Shown: positions 7,812 through 16,544, numbered from the stretch's first letter. The stretch is 64,000 bases of DNA from TMED27 sp041397865 (GCA_041397865.1 JAWKVT010000001.1:682001-746000), one strand, 5' to 3'. Numbers and translations are program-made. Notes: generated by a model from the sequence alone, not told the origin.

Positions 7812-8837
7812 TTATTCAAGCCCATCAAACAGCGCAGTAGAAAGATACCGCTCCGCCATAGAGGGCAAAATCACCACAATCTGCTTGCCTTTACTCTCCG
7901 GCATCTGCGCTACGATTTTCGCCGCTGCTATCACCGCACCCGATGAAATCCCGCATGGAATCCCCTCAAGCCGCGCAACCTCACGCGCCGTCTCAATCGC
8001 TGTTTCGCTGTTAACCTTAAGAACGCCATCAATCAGCTCCGTATTCAGGTTCCCCGGAACAAACCCGGCACCAATCCCCTGAATTTTATGCGGCCCCGGC
8101 TCACCGCCCGAAATCACCGGACTTTCCTCCGGCTCCACCGCATAGGTTTTAAACTCCGGATTTCTCTGTTTCAAAACCTGAGAAACCCCGCTCAGCGTCC
8201 CCCCCGTTCCAACACCGGAAATCAGGATATCCGCCTTACCGCCCGTATCGTTCAAAATCTCAAGCGCGGTTGTCTCCCCGTGAATCTGAGGATTGGCCGG
8301 GTTCTCAAACTGCTGAAGCATAAAAGCGCCTTCATACTCCGCCATCAGCTCATTCGCCCGGTCCACTGCACCCTTAGTCCCCTTCTCAGCAGGAGTCAAA
8401 ACAAGCTCCGCCCCCATAAGAGCCAGCATCTTCCTACGCTCTAAAGACATGCTCTCAGGCATAGTCAAAACAAGACGATACCCCTTATGCGCGGCGACAA
8501 AGGCCAGCCCGATACCGGTATTACCCGATGTCGGCTCAATAAGCACCGTTTTGCCCGGCGTAATCTTCCCGGCGCGCTCCGCCGCTTCAACCATTGCAAA
8601 GGCAATGCGGTCCTTCACCGACGAGATGGGGTTAAAAAACTCCAGCTTCACCAGAACATCGGCCTCAAGACCGTATTTCTTCTGAAACTTCGGCATCCGC
8701 ACAAGCGGCGTATTCCCGATCGTCTCCAGAATACTGCCGTAAACCTTGCCCCGGCTGTCCGCATCCGGTTTCAACGGCATGGCCCCGCCCGCTGCCGGAG
8801 CCTCTTTTTTCCCCGCTTGGTCTGCTGGTGTATTCAT
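7812..8837 (-). CDS. cysK: Cysteine synthase A (O-acetylserine sulfhydrylase)
   Basis: PLP enzyme converting O-acetylserine and sulfide to cysteine. The 341 residues show IGNTPLVRMP, the PLP lysine in NPISSVKDRIAFAM, the PTSGNTGIGLAF substrate loop, the phosphate-binding GVGTGGTLSGV and the C-terminal SSGAVIAAAK. It carries an N-terminal extension of about 30 residues rich in Ala, Gly and Lys, longer than in most CysK proteins. The start is supported by AAAGGAG upstream. It follows fdxA closely on the same strand, which may form a small operon. Confidence 0.95.
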   Translation of the reverse strand: MNTPADQAGKKEAPAAGGAMPLKPDADSRGKVYGSILETIGNTPLVRMPKFQKKYGLEADVLVKLEFFNPISSVKDRIAFAMVEAAERAGKITPGKTVLIEPTSGNTGIGLAFVAAHKGYRLVLTMPESMSLERRKMLALMGAELVLTPAEKGTKGAVDRANELMAEYEGAFMLQQFENPANPQIHGETTALEILNDTGGKADILISGVGTGGTLSGVSQVLKQRNPEFKTYAVEPEESPVISGGEPGPHKIQGIGAGFVPGNLNTELIDGVLKVNSETAIETAREVARLEGIPCGISSGAVIAAAKIVAQMPESKGKQIVVILPSMAERYLSTALFDGLE

Positions 8838-8863
8838 AATCTTTTCTCCTTTAAAATTAAACG

Positions 8864-9202
8864 CTAATCGCCTTCGCCAGGCTCAGGACTAAAATCCGTC
8901 TCTATTTTATTCTTAATATCCTTCATTTCTTCGGCTTCGGGCATAGGCTCCTTTTTCCCTGTAATATTCGGCCACTTTTCCGAATACTCCCTGTTCAGTT
9001 CCACCCATTTCTCCGCGCCTTCCTCCGTATCCGGTAAAATAGCCTCAATCGGACATTCCGGTTCGCACACCCCGCAATCAATGCATTCATCCGGATTAAT
9101 CACAAGCATATTCTCCCCTTCGTAAAAACAATCGACAGGGCAAACCTCTACACAATCCGTATATTTACAGCGGATACACACATCTGTGACCACAAAGGTC
9201 AT
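8864..9202 (-). CDS. fdxA: Ferredoxin FdxA (7Fe-8S type)
   Basis: Low-potential electron carrier with one 3Fe-4S and one 4Fe-4S cluster. In its 112 residues the N-terminal cluster ligands read CIRCKYTDCVEVCPVDCF, where the second cysteine pattern is typical of the 3Fe-4S site. The second set reads CIDCGVCEPECPIEAI. The acidic C-terminal extension with NREYSEKWPNIT is characteristic of the alphaproteobacterial FdxA family. AAGGAG precedes the start. It is probably transcribed with cysK downstream, and a long palindromic repeat lies just upstream. Confidence 0.95.
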   Translation of the reverse strand: MTFVVTDVCIRCKYTDCVEVCPVDCFYEGENMLVINPDECIDCGVCEPECPIEAILPDTEEGAEKWVELNREYSEKWPNITGKKEPMPEAEEMKDIKNKIETDFSPEPGEGD

Positions 9203-9240
9203 AAGCTTTTTCTCCTTAATTCTTTTCTAGATCCTGACCT

Positions 9241-9362
9241 CAAATCCGCTCATGCGCTAGCAAAAATGTGGTTTTCGAGAACCGGAAGCGTAAATGTATA
9301 TATTCATACATGCGAACCGGAAGCGCAGAAAACCGCATTTGCAGCAAGCAGGAGCGGATTTG
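9241..9362. repeat. Long imperfect palindromic intergenic element (copy 1)
   Basis: About 122 bases form an imperfect inverted repeat. The outer arms CAAATCCGCT (9241-9250) and AGCGGATTTG (9353-9362) are perfect. Inner arms include AAATGTGGTTTTC against GAAAACCGCATTT. A second copy lies at about 23530-23640, sharing TTTTCGAG, the GCGCAGAAAA segment and GCAGCAAG in the same order. It occupies the gap between the divergent fdxA and lipoprotein genes. Confidence 0.7.
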
Positions 9363-9441
9363 CACATTAATCCGCATAAAAAGATATCGCAAGACCATAA
9401 GTTCATGGACCACCCGGGACTTTGCTTTATATTCAAACCCC

Positions 9442-10002
9442 ATGCGCATATCCGTAACAAGCCTTATCTTGCTCTTCCTGACCGCCCCCATCCTCGGCGC
9501 ATGCGGATTATGGAGCGAACCGCCCCCCGGTGCAATCCAACCCGCGCCCGCACCCGGCAAAGTCATAGACCCCGATGATAGCGCCCTGACGCAAGCCATC
9601 GCAGAATTTGTAAAAACAACCGAAGCGCCCGCTTCAACCGGATATAATTACGTGCGCCACGACCTAAACGACGATGGGCGACGCGATGCCCTTGTTTATC
9701 TCAAAAGCCCATACGGCTACTGGTGCGGCACTCACGGCTGCGCCATACTGGTGTTTCAAGCCCATAACGACCGCTTCACACTCATTAACGCCATCCAGCC
9801 CGTACGCGGACCCGTCCATATCAGTGTCATGAAAAGCAACGGCTGGAAAAACCTCGTCGTGCGCGTTTCGGGCCGCTCAAACAAAGCTAAAGACGTTGCC
9901 ATGCTCTTTGACGGACAAAAATACCCCTCCGACCCTTCAAAGCTCCCGCCATTTCCAAAGAAAAACTATAACGGCTACACTCGCATTTTTATGAAAGACT
10001 AA
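9442..10002 (+). CDS. Lipoprotein with a DxNxDGxxD calcium-loop-like motif, function unknown
   Basis: The 186-residue precursor has a lipoprotein signal (about residues 1-20, lipobox LGAC). I chose ATG 9442 because it begins exactly at the signal peptide; the frame is open further upstream but runs into the palindromic repeat. The mature part has a Pro-rich linker and then RHDLNDDGRRDALVYL, a DxNxDGxxD loop seen in EF-hand and FG-GAP-like repeats. It also has two nearby cysteines in YWCGTHGCAILVF. The same DLNxDG motif occurs in the secreted protein at 31730. It is probably anchored in the outer membrane facing the periplasm. No specific function can be given. Confidence 0.75.
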   Translation: MRISVTSLILLFLTAPILGACGLWSEPPPGAIQPAPAPGKVIDPDDSALTQAIAEFVKTTEAPASTGYNYVRHDLNDDGRRDALVYLKSPYGYWCGTHGCAILVFQAHNDRFTLINAIQPVRGPVHISVMKSNGWKNLVVRVSGRSNKAKDVAMLFDGQKYPSDPSKLPPFPKKNYNGYTRIFMKD

Positions 10003-10024
10003 AACCCAGAAAAATAATAAGGAC

Positions 10025-10516
10025 TTACCCCTCCCTCTTAAACCGCTTCTTCAAAAACGCATCCCGGAAAGAATAAACCCTCTCTCTAAAATCTTTCTTT
10101 CCGCCGCCATCACCCTCATCACCGCTAACAGGCTCCTCCTCAGCTTCCAACTCCATCGAAACGCTTCCCACCAATTCATCCAGATTGGCGCTACGCAAAT
10201 GCAGTTCTTTAAGCTTCAACATCACCGCCTGCTCTTCCGCGCCGTAATCCCCATCAATATGCACAAGCTCCCGCGCAAACTTAAAAAATGCGGCCTGATC
10301 CTTCACATCCGAAATACCGAAAAACATCTGCTCAATATCTTTGGCATTCTTCGTGTCATCATTCAAAATCGTGCGCTGTTCCTCCGAAAATGCTATATCC
10401 TCCAGCGCCTCAGCCATAAACCGCACCTCTTCATCCGTCACCACATTATCCGCATGCGCGACAGCAAACAAAGTCCGCCACATATAAAACTGGCTCTCAT
10501 TCACGCCATCACTCAT
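10025..10516 (-). CDS. TerB-like helical protein, second of a tandem pair
   Basis: This 163-residue acidic protein has TerB/DjlA-N-like wording: MWRTLFAVAHADNVVTDEEVRFM near the start and FFKFARELVHIDGDYGAEEQAVM about residue 85. These are two copies of the helix-loop-helix acidic signature H-x-D-x-x-x-x-x-E-E. The last 45 residues are charged and basic. It overlaps the upstream paralogue by four bases (10513-10516), so the two are translationally coupled. TerB-like folds occur in tellurite-resistance and DnaJ-like proteins and in envelope stress proteins. The exact function here is unknown. Confidence 0.7.
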   Translation of the reverse strand: MSDGVNESQFYMWRTLFAVAHADNVVTDEEVRFMAEALEDIAFSEEQRTILNDDTKNAKDIEQMFFGISDVKDQAAFFKFARELVHIDGDYGAEEQAVMLKLKELHLRSANLDELVGSVSMELEAEEEPVSGDEGDGGGKKDFRERVYSFRDAFLKKRFKREG

Positions 10517-11025
10517 AAAACATCCCTCTCACGTTGTTCATAAAACGCCATCATTTGAAACATAATATGCATCATCATTTCTTCCTCACTGCTTCCCGCA
10601 CTCGTCCCCATAGGCAAATCCGGCTTGCGGTGCATCCAGCGCAAATCGCTTTCATACGCCTGAACCTCATCACCCAAAGCGTCTTTAATCTCCTCGACAA
10701 CATTCAACTCATCTTCATGCAAAACTCCGTCACACCACGCAATCACCCGCGCCAAGCGGAAAAACTGCGCGCGGCAAGCCTCACTTTCAATTGCCCCAAA
10801 CAAATCTTTCGGGCTGGGGCGTTCCTCCATATCCTTTGCAAGCCGCCCTTTTTGCTCATCGGAAAATTGAAAGATCTGCGTCACACTTCCCACAAGGTAA
10901 TCTTCCAACGCCGCAATATCGTCATCCACATGCACCATAGCAAGCACAGCCCGCCACATCGCAAACTCATCATCCCCCGGTGCCCCCCGAAGCTTTGCCT
11001 CTATCTGCTCAAGTAACAATTTCAT
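10513..11025 (-). CDS. TerB-like helical protein, first of a tandem pair
   Basis: This 170-residue protein is paralogous to the next gene. FAMWRAVLAMVHVDDDIAAL matches FYMWRTLFAVAHADNVVTDE, and FFRLARVIAWCDGVLHEDEL matches FFKFARELVHIDGDYGAEEQ. The paired acidic loops suggest a TerB-like all-helical fold. The C-terminus is Met-rich (EEEMMMHIMFQMMAF), which could be membrane- or partner-binding. It lies 9 bases downstream of the carbonic anhydrase-like gene on the same strand, so the three genes are very likely one operon. Confidence 0.7.
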   Translation of the reverse strand: MKLLLEQIEAKLRGAPGDDEFAMWRAVLAMVHVDDDIAALEDYLVGSVTQIFQFSDEQKGRLAKDMEERPSPKDLFGAIESEACRAQFFRLARVIAWCDGVLHEDELNVVEEIKDALGDEVQAYESDLRWMHRKPDLPMGTSAGSSEEEMMMHIMFQMMAFYEQRERDVL

Positions 11026-11034
11026 AAAAACCTG

Positions 11035-11898
11035 TTAATCCCCGGTAATCACTCTATCATTCAACGCCTGAACAGGCCGCGCATTCACAGGAAAAAGCGC
11101 CTGAAAGGCCTTAAGCTGCGTCTCCGAAATTTCAATCGGCTCTTTCAGAATATGCCAACGCACCCCCTCGCTACATGGCGGCGTAGTCAGCGACCCTTCA
11201 TAACGGTAATAATCCAAAGACTGCGGCAGTAAATCTCCCGCGCTGATCTCAACCGTATCAATCACCTTCGATCCTCCCGCTTGAATTGGCGCATTTTGCC
11301 AGATTCCTTCCACCACCGGATTATGCTCCCCCAGCTTGACCATCACGCTAATCACACCGTAATGCCCGTCATCCGTACGATGCATAAGCTGCAACTCCAT
11401 CGGATACGGCGCGCCGTCCAGGTAATGTTCGCTCGGCGTATGGAACTGCGCCTTTTCCAGACGGTACTCCACAGCATCCGTGCTAAAACCGCTTCCGGGC
11501 TGAAATTTTAACTCAATCGTATGGCCGCTATTCACCAAAGCCAGCGGCGAGCTTTTATACGCCGCAACGATGTCCGGCAAATCTTCCTGCAAAAATCTGG
11601 CAATATTGATTGGCGATTGCATATTCCCCGAACCGCATTTCTCATAAGCCTCATCAAGCATAGCCCAATACGGCGCAGCGCCCGCACCGGCATACCCCCA
11701 AGACGCGGTCTCCGCCGCAACCACAGGCCCGCCGCCTGCCTCTATAGCCTCAGGCTCAAGGGCCTGAAGCTCATCGGCTGCCTGCACATCCACACCTTCC
11801 ACCGCATCCTGACCTGCCCCGGCTGTTCTGGGCTCCTCCGCCACCGCCGGACAAACCAGCATAATTGATAACGCAGCGCCAATAAGAAGCTTTTTCAT
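11035..11898 (-). CDS. Periplasmic alpha-carbonic anhydrase-like protein lacking two zinc ligands
   Basis: Alpha-carbonic anhydrase fold, 287 residues with a Sec signal peptide (cleavage near AVA/EE, residue 20). Family landmarks are QSPINI (94-99), NSGHTIELKF, the TPSEH segment, PLDYYRYEGSLTTPPCSEGV-type wording near the C-terminus, and NARPVQ. In active enzymes the zinc is held by the two His of QFHFH and the His of E-x-H. Here these read AQFH (Gln151, His153) and MELQ (Gln170), so two of three ligands are Gln; I checked this on the nucleotide sequence. By analogy with vertebrate CA-related proteins it is probably inactive as a hydratase and may be a binding or scaffold protein. It heads an operon with two TerB-like genes. 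Confidence 0.85.
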   Translation of the reverse strand: MKKLLIGAALSIMLVCPAVAEEPRTAGAGQDAVEGVDVQAADELQALEPEAIEAGGGPVVAAETASWGYAGAGAAPYWAMLDEAYEKCGSGNMQSPINIARFLQEDLPDIVAAYKSSPLALVNSGHTIELKFQPGSGFSTDAVEYRLEKAQFHTPSEHYLDGAPYPMELQLMHRTDDGHYGVISVMVKLGEHNPVVEGIWQNAPIQAGGSKVIDTVEISAGDLLPQSLDYYRYEGSLTTPPCSEGVRWHILKEPIEISETQLKAFQALFPVNARPVQALNDRVITGD

Positions 11899-12034
11899 GA
11901 TCCGTGATCCCTGATAACAAATAAAGTGAACCTATAGCAAAAGAGTGTACAGCCCTGCTCAAAAAATAAAAGCCCCATAAAAACAGCATCTTTTATTTGC
12001 CAATTTTTTGCGTCTTTGATAGCGTCCGCTCGCT

Positions 12035-13474
12035 ATGACAGACAAATCCATACACATTATCGGCGCAGGACTGGCCGGAAGCGAAGCCGCATGGCAGGCC
12101 GCCAATCTCGGTGTGCCCGTCACCCTGCACGAAATGCGCCCGGCAAAAGAAACGCCCGCGCACTCCACCGGAAATTGCGCCGAACTGGTCTGCTCAAACT
12201 CTTTCCGTTCAGACGATGCGGAATATAACGCTGTCGGCCTGCTGCACGAAGAAATGCGCCGCATGAACTCCCTCATCATGCGCGAAGGCACCAAAGCCGC
12301 TGTCCCGGCCGGAGGCGCGCTTGCCGTTGACCGTGATATATTTTCCGAAGGCGTGACCAAAGCCCTTCAAAACCACCCCCTTATCACAATCGAAAAAGGT
12401 GAAATCGCCGGCCTCCCGCCGAAAGAATGGAACAACGTTATTATAGCCACCGGCCCGCTCACCTCTGACCCGCTGGCCAAAGCCATTGCCGATCTCACCG
12501 GCGAAGGCGAACTCTCCTTCTTTGATGCCATCGCCCCCATCGTCCACACCGACACGATAAACATGAACATCGCATGGTTCCAATCCCGCTATGATAAAGC
12601 CGAAGGCGTAGGGACAGGTAAAGATTACATCAACTGCCCCATGACAAAGGAGCAGTATGAAAACTTCATAAACGAACTCATAAACGCCGAATACGGGCTG
12701 TTCAAAGAATGGGAACTTCCCTCCGGCTCCAAAACGCTCGCCGAACAAGAAGAAGACACGCCCTATTTCGACGGCTGCATGCCGATTGAAATCATGGCCG
12801 CCCGCGGCCCTGAAACTTTACGATTCGGCCCCATGAAGCCCGTCGGCCTCACCAACCCGCATAAAGGCCCCAATGGTGAACAACTCGAACAACCCTACGC
12901 TGTCGTTCAATTGCGCCAGGACAACGCTCTGGGCACGCTTTACAACATGGTCGGCTTCCAGACCAAAATGAAATGGGGCGAACAAACCCGCGTCTTTAAA
13001 ATGATCCCCGGCCTTGAAAACGCCGAATTCGCCCGCCTCGGCGGCCTCCACCGCAACACCTTTATCAATTCACCGAAACTGCTGGATAAACAGCTCCGCC
13101 TTAAGGCTCAGCCACGCCTGCGCTTCGCCGGACAAATCACCGGATGCGAAGGCTATGTCGAAAGCGCCTCTGTCGGCCTCATGACAGGCCGCATGGCCGC
13201 CAGCGAAATTCTCGGCCAGCCCTTCGAAACGCCGCCCATAACAACCGCCCACGGCGCGCTTCTCAATCACATCACCGGCGGCGCCGACGCTAAAACCTTC
13301 CAACCCATGAACGTCAATTTCGGCCTCTTCCCCCTGCCCGAAAACCCGTTTGAAATCATGCCAAACGGCAAGCGTAAAAAGCTCAAAGGCAAAGACCGCA
13401 AAAAATGCTACACCACCCGCGCGCTAAACGATCTTGAAAAATGGCTCAATGAAATAAATGAAAAAGCGGCTTAA
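12035..13474 (+). CDS. trmFO: Methylenetetrahydrofolate-tRNA-(uracil-5-)-methyltransferase TrmFO
   Basis: FAD-dependent enzyme that makes 5-methyluridine at tRNA position 54 using methylenetetrahydrofolate. The 479 residues start with the FAD-binding IIGAGLAGSEAAWQ and contain LHEMRP, NCAELVCSNSFRSD, the KYINCPM-like YINCPMTKEQY, GCMPIE, LRFGPMKPVGL, HRNTFINSP and the GCEGYVESASVGL motif, all hallmarks of TrmFO/Gid. The start at 12035 gives the expected N-terminus, although no clear Shine-Dalgarno is visible. The 3' end overlaps the convergent unknown gene by four bases. Confidence 0.96.
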   Translation: MTDKSIHIIGAGLAGSEAAWQAANLGVPVTLHEMRPAKETPAHSTGNCAELVCSNSFRSDDAEYNAVGLLHEEMRRMNSLIMREGTKAAVPAGGALAVDRDIFSEGVTKALQNHPLITIEKGEIAGLPPKEWNNVIIATGPLTSDPLAKAIADLTGEGELSFFDAIAPIVHTDTINMNIAWFQSRYDKAEGVGTGKDYINCPMTKEQYENFINELINAEYGLFKEWELPSGSKTLAEQEEDTPYFDGCMPIEIMAARGPETLRFGPMKPVGLTNPHKGPNGEQLEQPYAVVQLRQDNALGTLYNMVGFQTKMKWGEQTRVFKMIPGLENAEFARLGGLHRNTFINSPKLLDKQLRLKAQPRLRFAGQITGCEGYVESASVGLMTGRMAASEILGQPFETPPITTAHGALLNHITGGADAKTFQPMNVNFGLFPLPENPFEIMPNGKRKKLKGKDRKKCYTTRALNDLEKWLNEINEKAA

Positions 13475-13977
13475 GCGTGCGCGCCAAGCCCCGCACTAAG
13501 AGAAACCTGCGAGCTAGAACTTAAAAACTCCACCGTACGCGAAAGACTCAGTTCAATCGACTGCTCAACCTCGAAATGACCGCCATCTTCCGTTTCAACG
13601 CTTGCGCTCTTCTGCAAAGTCAGCTTCACCTGCTCGGTCAAACTAAAGCTCTGCACCAAACTTTCACTGGAAACATGAATTTCCACCTTGCCCGGACGCG
13701 GCGGCAATACCCGAATCTCAATACCCCGTCCCCGGCGCACATATTCCGCCAGCGCATCGGCATTCTGCTTATTCCGCAAAAGCTCTTCCTGCGCTTCTTC
13801 GGAAATATCTATGACATCAAAAATTTTCTGAAAACTATCCGGTAATACAGCCTTGGCCCCGCCAGCCGTCACATCAAGTGAAAGGGCAGAAGAACGGCTC
13901 CCGTAGCTCAACTCTACGGCTCTGGAAAGTGTTAATGTCTCTGTTTGCGCAATACTCGCGCCATTTACACCGGACAT
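13471..13977 (-). CDS. Unknown small protein with Ser/Glu-rich beta-like C-terminus
   Basis: This is a 168-residue protein when started at the ATG at 13977, which has AAGGGA nearby; an in-frame extension to 14007 has no better signal. No signal peptide or TM segment is visible. The middle contains DVIDISEEAQEELLRNKQNADALAEYVRRG. The end is rich in Ser and alternating hydrophobics (SLTEQVKLTLQKSASV, SLSRTVEFLSSSSQVSLS). The D-V-x-I-S-E-E-A wording recurs in the next small gene at 14730 and is common in small flagellar or anti-sigma-type proteins, but that link is weak. Unrecognised family. Confidence 0.6.
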   Translation of the reverse strand: MSGVNGASIAQTETLTLSRAVELSYGSRSSALSLDVTAGGAKAVLPDSFQKIFDVIDISEEAQEELLRNKQNADALAEYVRRGRGIEIRVLPPRPGKVEIHVSSESLVQSFSLTEQVKLTLQKSASVETEDGGHFEVEQSIELSLSRTVEFLSSSSQVSLSAGLGAHA

Positions 13978-14064
13978 TGCCTTGGCTCCCTTCTGGAGTT
14001 TCAACAATACGACTTGTCACCCTCATTATATCCTGAAATAGTTAAAAAAAGAATACTTAAACCC

Positions 14065-14733
14065 ATGGTATCCACCGCTATGTCACAAGAATTTGTTGTC
14101 CTCCTCCACGGTATCCTGCGCTCCAAAACAGATATGCTCATGCTCGACAAGTATCTGGAAAAACACGGCTACGAAACGCTGAACATCCTCTACCCCTCAC
14201 GTGAAATGAGCCTCGAAGACCTAACAGCCTTCATCTCCGATAAAATCAAAAGCCACCCCGGCTACACCACTGAAAAACCTTTGAATTTCGTTACCCACTC
14301 TATGGGCGGCCTGATTGCGCGTTATTATATTGCCACACACAAACCCGAAAACCTCGGCAAAGTTGTCATGCTCGGCCCGCCCAACACAGGCAGCGAATTC
14401 GCTGACTTTTTCGACGACCACAAGCTCTTTGGTGACGTTTTCCGCGCCGTCTTCGGCCCCGCCAGCGCTCAACTCAAAACAACCCATAAACATATCGACG
14501 GCGATATTGACTACCCGCTTGGCATAATCGCCGGATCAACTTCTATAAATCCGCTGGCGCCGTGGGTTCTGGAAGGCAAACACGATGGTATTGTTCCTGT
14601 TGAGCGTACAAAAATCGAAGGCATGACAGACCACATCGTCATTCCCGCCACACACAGCTTCATGATGTTCAACCCCAAAGTAATGGAACAAACCCTGCAC
14701 TTCCTGCAAAACACTGAATTCAAAAGAGATTAA
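14065..14733 (+). CDS. Alpha/beta-hydrolase, lipase-like
   Basis: Serine hydrolase of the alpha/beta fold, about 222 residues. FVVLLHGILRS near the N-terminus is the oxyanion strand, THSMGGLIARYY is the nucleophile elbow (Ser in GxSxG-like HSMGG), HDGIVPVE supplies the Asp, and ATHSFMMF supplies the catalytic His. The LNFVTHSMGG and MLGPPNTGSEFAD wording is like triacylglycerol lipase and PGAP1-like esterases. No signal peptide is apparent, so it is probably cytoplasmic. Start ATG 14065 or 14080 are both plausible. The substrate cannot be told from sequence. It is convergent with the 85-residue gene and overlaps it by four bases. Confidence 0.85.
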   Translation: MVSTAMSQEFVVLLHGILRSKTDMLMLDKYLEKHGYETLNILYPSREMSLEDLTAFISDKIKSHPGYTTEKPLNFVTHSMGGLIARYYIATHKPENLGKVVMLGPPNTGSEFADFFDDHKLFGDVFRAVFGPASAQLKTTHKHIDGDIDYPLGIIAGSTSINPLAPWVLEGKHDGIVPVERTKIEGMTDHIVIPATHSFMMFNPKVMEQTLHFLQNTEFKRD

Positions 14734-14987
14734 AGAAGCTTATCAACTTTCTTCCCGCCCTCCGGCGAAAGCACTTCCTCAAGCTGCTGCTCTAAAATCG
14801 TCCGTGTCTCTCTCGCCGTCGCCTCCGCCTCGGCAAGGCCAAGCGCCTCTTCGGAAATCCGCACCTCATCAACAGATACGGCTTTCTCCAAACGCTCAAC
14901 ACCCTTATCCGCGTTTTTGGAATTCTGCGTACGGTTAACCTGCGTCAAATTTTGCAGACCACCGCTACTATTAACGGAATCAACCAT
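14730..14987 (-). CDS. Small helical protein of unknown function (FlgM-like composition)
   Basis: 85 residues. The N-terminal 30 residues are polar and probably disordered (MVDSVNSSGGLQNLTQ). Then follows VDEVRISEEALGLAEAEATARE, predicted helical, and a charged end. The V-x-I-S-x-x-A pattern resembles FlgM-type and other small flagellum-related proteins, but length and context do not confirm it. It overlaps the hydrolase gene tail by four bases on the opposite strand. Confidence 0.55.
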   Translation of the reverse strand: MVDSVNSSGGLQNLTQVNRTQNSKNADKGVERLEKAVSVDEVRISEEALGLAEAEATARETRTILEQQLEEVLSPEGGKKVDKLL

Positions 14988-15058
14988 TTAATATACCTAA
15001 CCTTTATCTACCCTAAAGACTATTTTAGCCCCCAAACCCTTAAAAATCAATTACATAA

Positions 15059-15844
15059 TTAAAACAATATTCTCAAAGCCCTAAAAGCAGGCGGAGCAAG
15101 CATTTTCGGCGAAAACACATCATACCCGCACCCTTTAACCTGCGTCAGGTAAATATCCGCCAAACGCCCGCTTTTGCGCAAAAAAGCATTCCCGCATCGC
15201 ACCCCTTCCACCGCCTGCCCGGCAACCTCCCGCACAACCTCCGGCAATCCATCCACCGGTTTGCCTTCATAAAGCCTGTCCAGCCGCTGCCCGGCCTCTT
15301 TTAACAAATCCTCTGGCAAATAACACCGCCTATGGGAAGCATGAAACGCCACACTACGCAAAATCCCGGCAAGCGCATAATTCACCGCCACCGGCTGAAC
15401 CGGTTCATCTTCACCGCCTCCGGCCACCCGCACCGCCAGCTTCATAAGCGGTGTAGCTGTAAAATCCGCATAATTCACCAGCCCCTCAACATTCCCCGGC
15501 AATACATCTTCCAGATCAAATTCCCGCGCATGCAAAAGCGTTTCAAAATGCGCCCGCGGCAGATCATACCGCTCAATCGCCCTGCCCAGCGCCTTTAACA
15601 CCTCATGCTCAGCCATCTGCCCGGCATAAACCTCTTCAATTCGCTCCCGCCACCATTGCAAACGAATAAGGCCAAGCTGCGTCTCGCTCACGACCTCCCG
15701 CGTTTTCGCAATCTCATGATTAAATGCAAAAAGCGCCCACAAATCCTCACGCCGCGCCGCAGGCACGAACATCGACAATAAAAACCGATCCGGGTCACAC
15801 TCCCGTACCAACTGTCCACAATATGAAAGTTCCGCCTTAGCCAT
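15059..15844 (-). CDS. Squalene/phytoene synthase-fold protein of the NDUFAF6 type
   Basis: Isoprenoid-synthase fold protein, 261 residues. Where phytoene synthases have the first Asp-rich motif, this one reads FNHEIAKTREVVSET, followed by LGLIRLQWWRERIEEVY. The substituted, non-catalytic form is characteristic of NDUFAF6, a mitochondrial complex I assembly factor, and its alphaproteobacterial relatives. A further family landmark is YALAGILRSVAFHASHRRCYLP. Prenyl-diphosphate condensation is therefore unlikely. A role in respiratory complex I assembly is inferred by homology. An NDUFAF3/Mth938-like gene lies 2 kb away on the same strand, which fits. Confidence 0.85.
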   Translation of the reverse strand: MAKAELSYCGQLVRECDPDRFLLSMFVPAARREDLWALFAFNHEIAKTREVVSETQLGLIRLQWWRERIEEVYAGQMAEHEVLKALGRAIERYDLPRAHFETLLHAREFDLEDVLPGNVEGLVNYADFTATPLMKLAVRVAGGGEDEPVQPVAVNYALAGILRSVAFHASHRRCYLPEDLLKEAGQRLDRLYEGKPVDGLPEVVREVAGQAVEGVRCGNAFLRKSGRLADIYLTQVKGCGYDVFSPKMLAPPAFRALRILF

Positions 15845-15917
15845 TGATTATTCCTGTAAATTGACTAGGTTATGACTTAGCAGTTTACAACACCTAAGAA
15901 AAGCAAGGAGCGCCCAC

Positions 15918-16535
15918 ATGACCTTCGAACTCCCCGAACTCCCCTACGCCTATGACGCGCTTGATCCCTATATGTCCGCCGAAACGCTGGAATTCCACCA
16001 TGACAAGCACCACAACGCCTATGTCACCAACGGCAACAAAATCCTCGAAGGCTGTGATCATATGGGCAATACGCTTGAGGAAGTCGTCCTGAACGCTCAC
16101 AAACAAGGCAATGCCGGGCTGTTTAACAACGCCGGACAGCACTGGAACCATACGCATTTCTGGAACTGGATGAAACCCAATGGCGGCGGCAACCGCCCCG
16201 GTAATCTCGATGCCGCAATAAACGACAGCTTCAGCTCATTCGAATCATTCCGCGCCAAATTCCTCGAAGCCGGCGCGACACAATTCGGCTCCGGCTGGTG
16301 CTGGCTGGTCATGAACAAAGACGGCAAACTGGAAGTCACCAAAACCGCCAACGCCGACAATCCACTCACCAGCGGCCAGACCGCCCTGCTTGGCTGCGAT
16401 GTCTGGGAACATAGCTATTACATCGACTACCGCAACGCCCGGCCAAAATACCTCGAAGCATTCGTCGATAGCCTCGTAAACTGGGAATATGTCGCGGAGC
16501 TTTTTGAAAAAGGCCCCTTAAAAATCGCGGCATAA
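15918..16535 (+). CDS. sodB: Superoxide dismutase [Fe]
   Basis: Converts superoxide to oxygen and hydrogen peroxide in the cytoplasm. 205 residues. Metal ligands are His in EFHHDKHHNAYV, His in NHTHFW, Asp in GCDVWEHSYY and the His of WEHSYY. AGQHWNH (Gln in the first domain) and GATQFGSGWCWLV (Phe rather than Gln before GSGW) favour the iron form over manganese. An AAGGAG site is placed 8-10 bases before ATG 15918. It is divergent from the NDUFAF6-like gene, so both promoters must lie in the 73-base gap. Confidence 0.96.
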   Translation: MTFELPELPYAYDALDPYMSAETLEFHHDKHHNAYVTNGNKILEGCDHMGNTLEEVVLNAHKQGNAGLFNNAGQHWNHTHFWNWMKPNGGGNRPGNLDAAINDSFSSFESFRAKFLEAGATQFGSGWCWLVMNKDGKLEVTKTANADNPLTSGQTALLGCDVWEHSYYIDYRNARPKYLEAFVDSLVNWEYVAELFEKGPLKIAA

Positions 16536-16544
16536 ACCGCAAGT

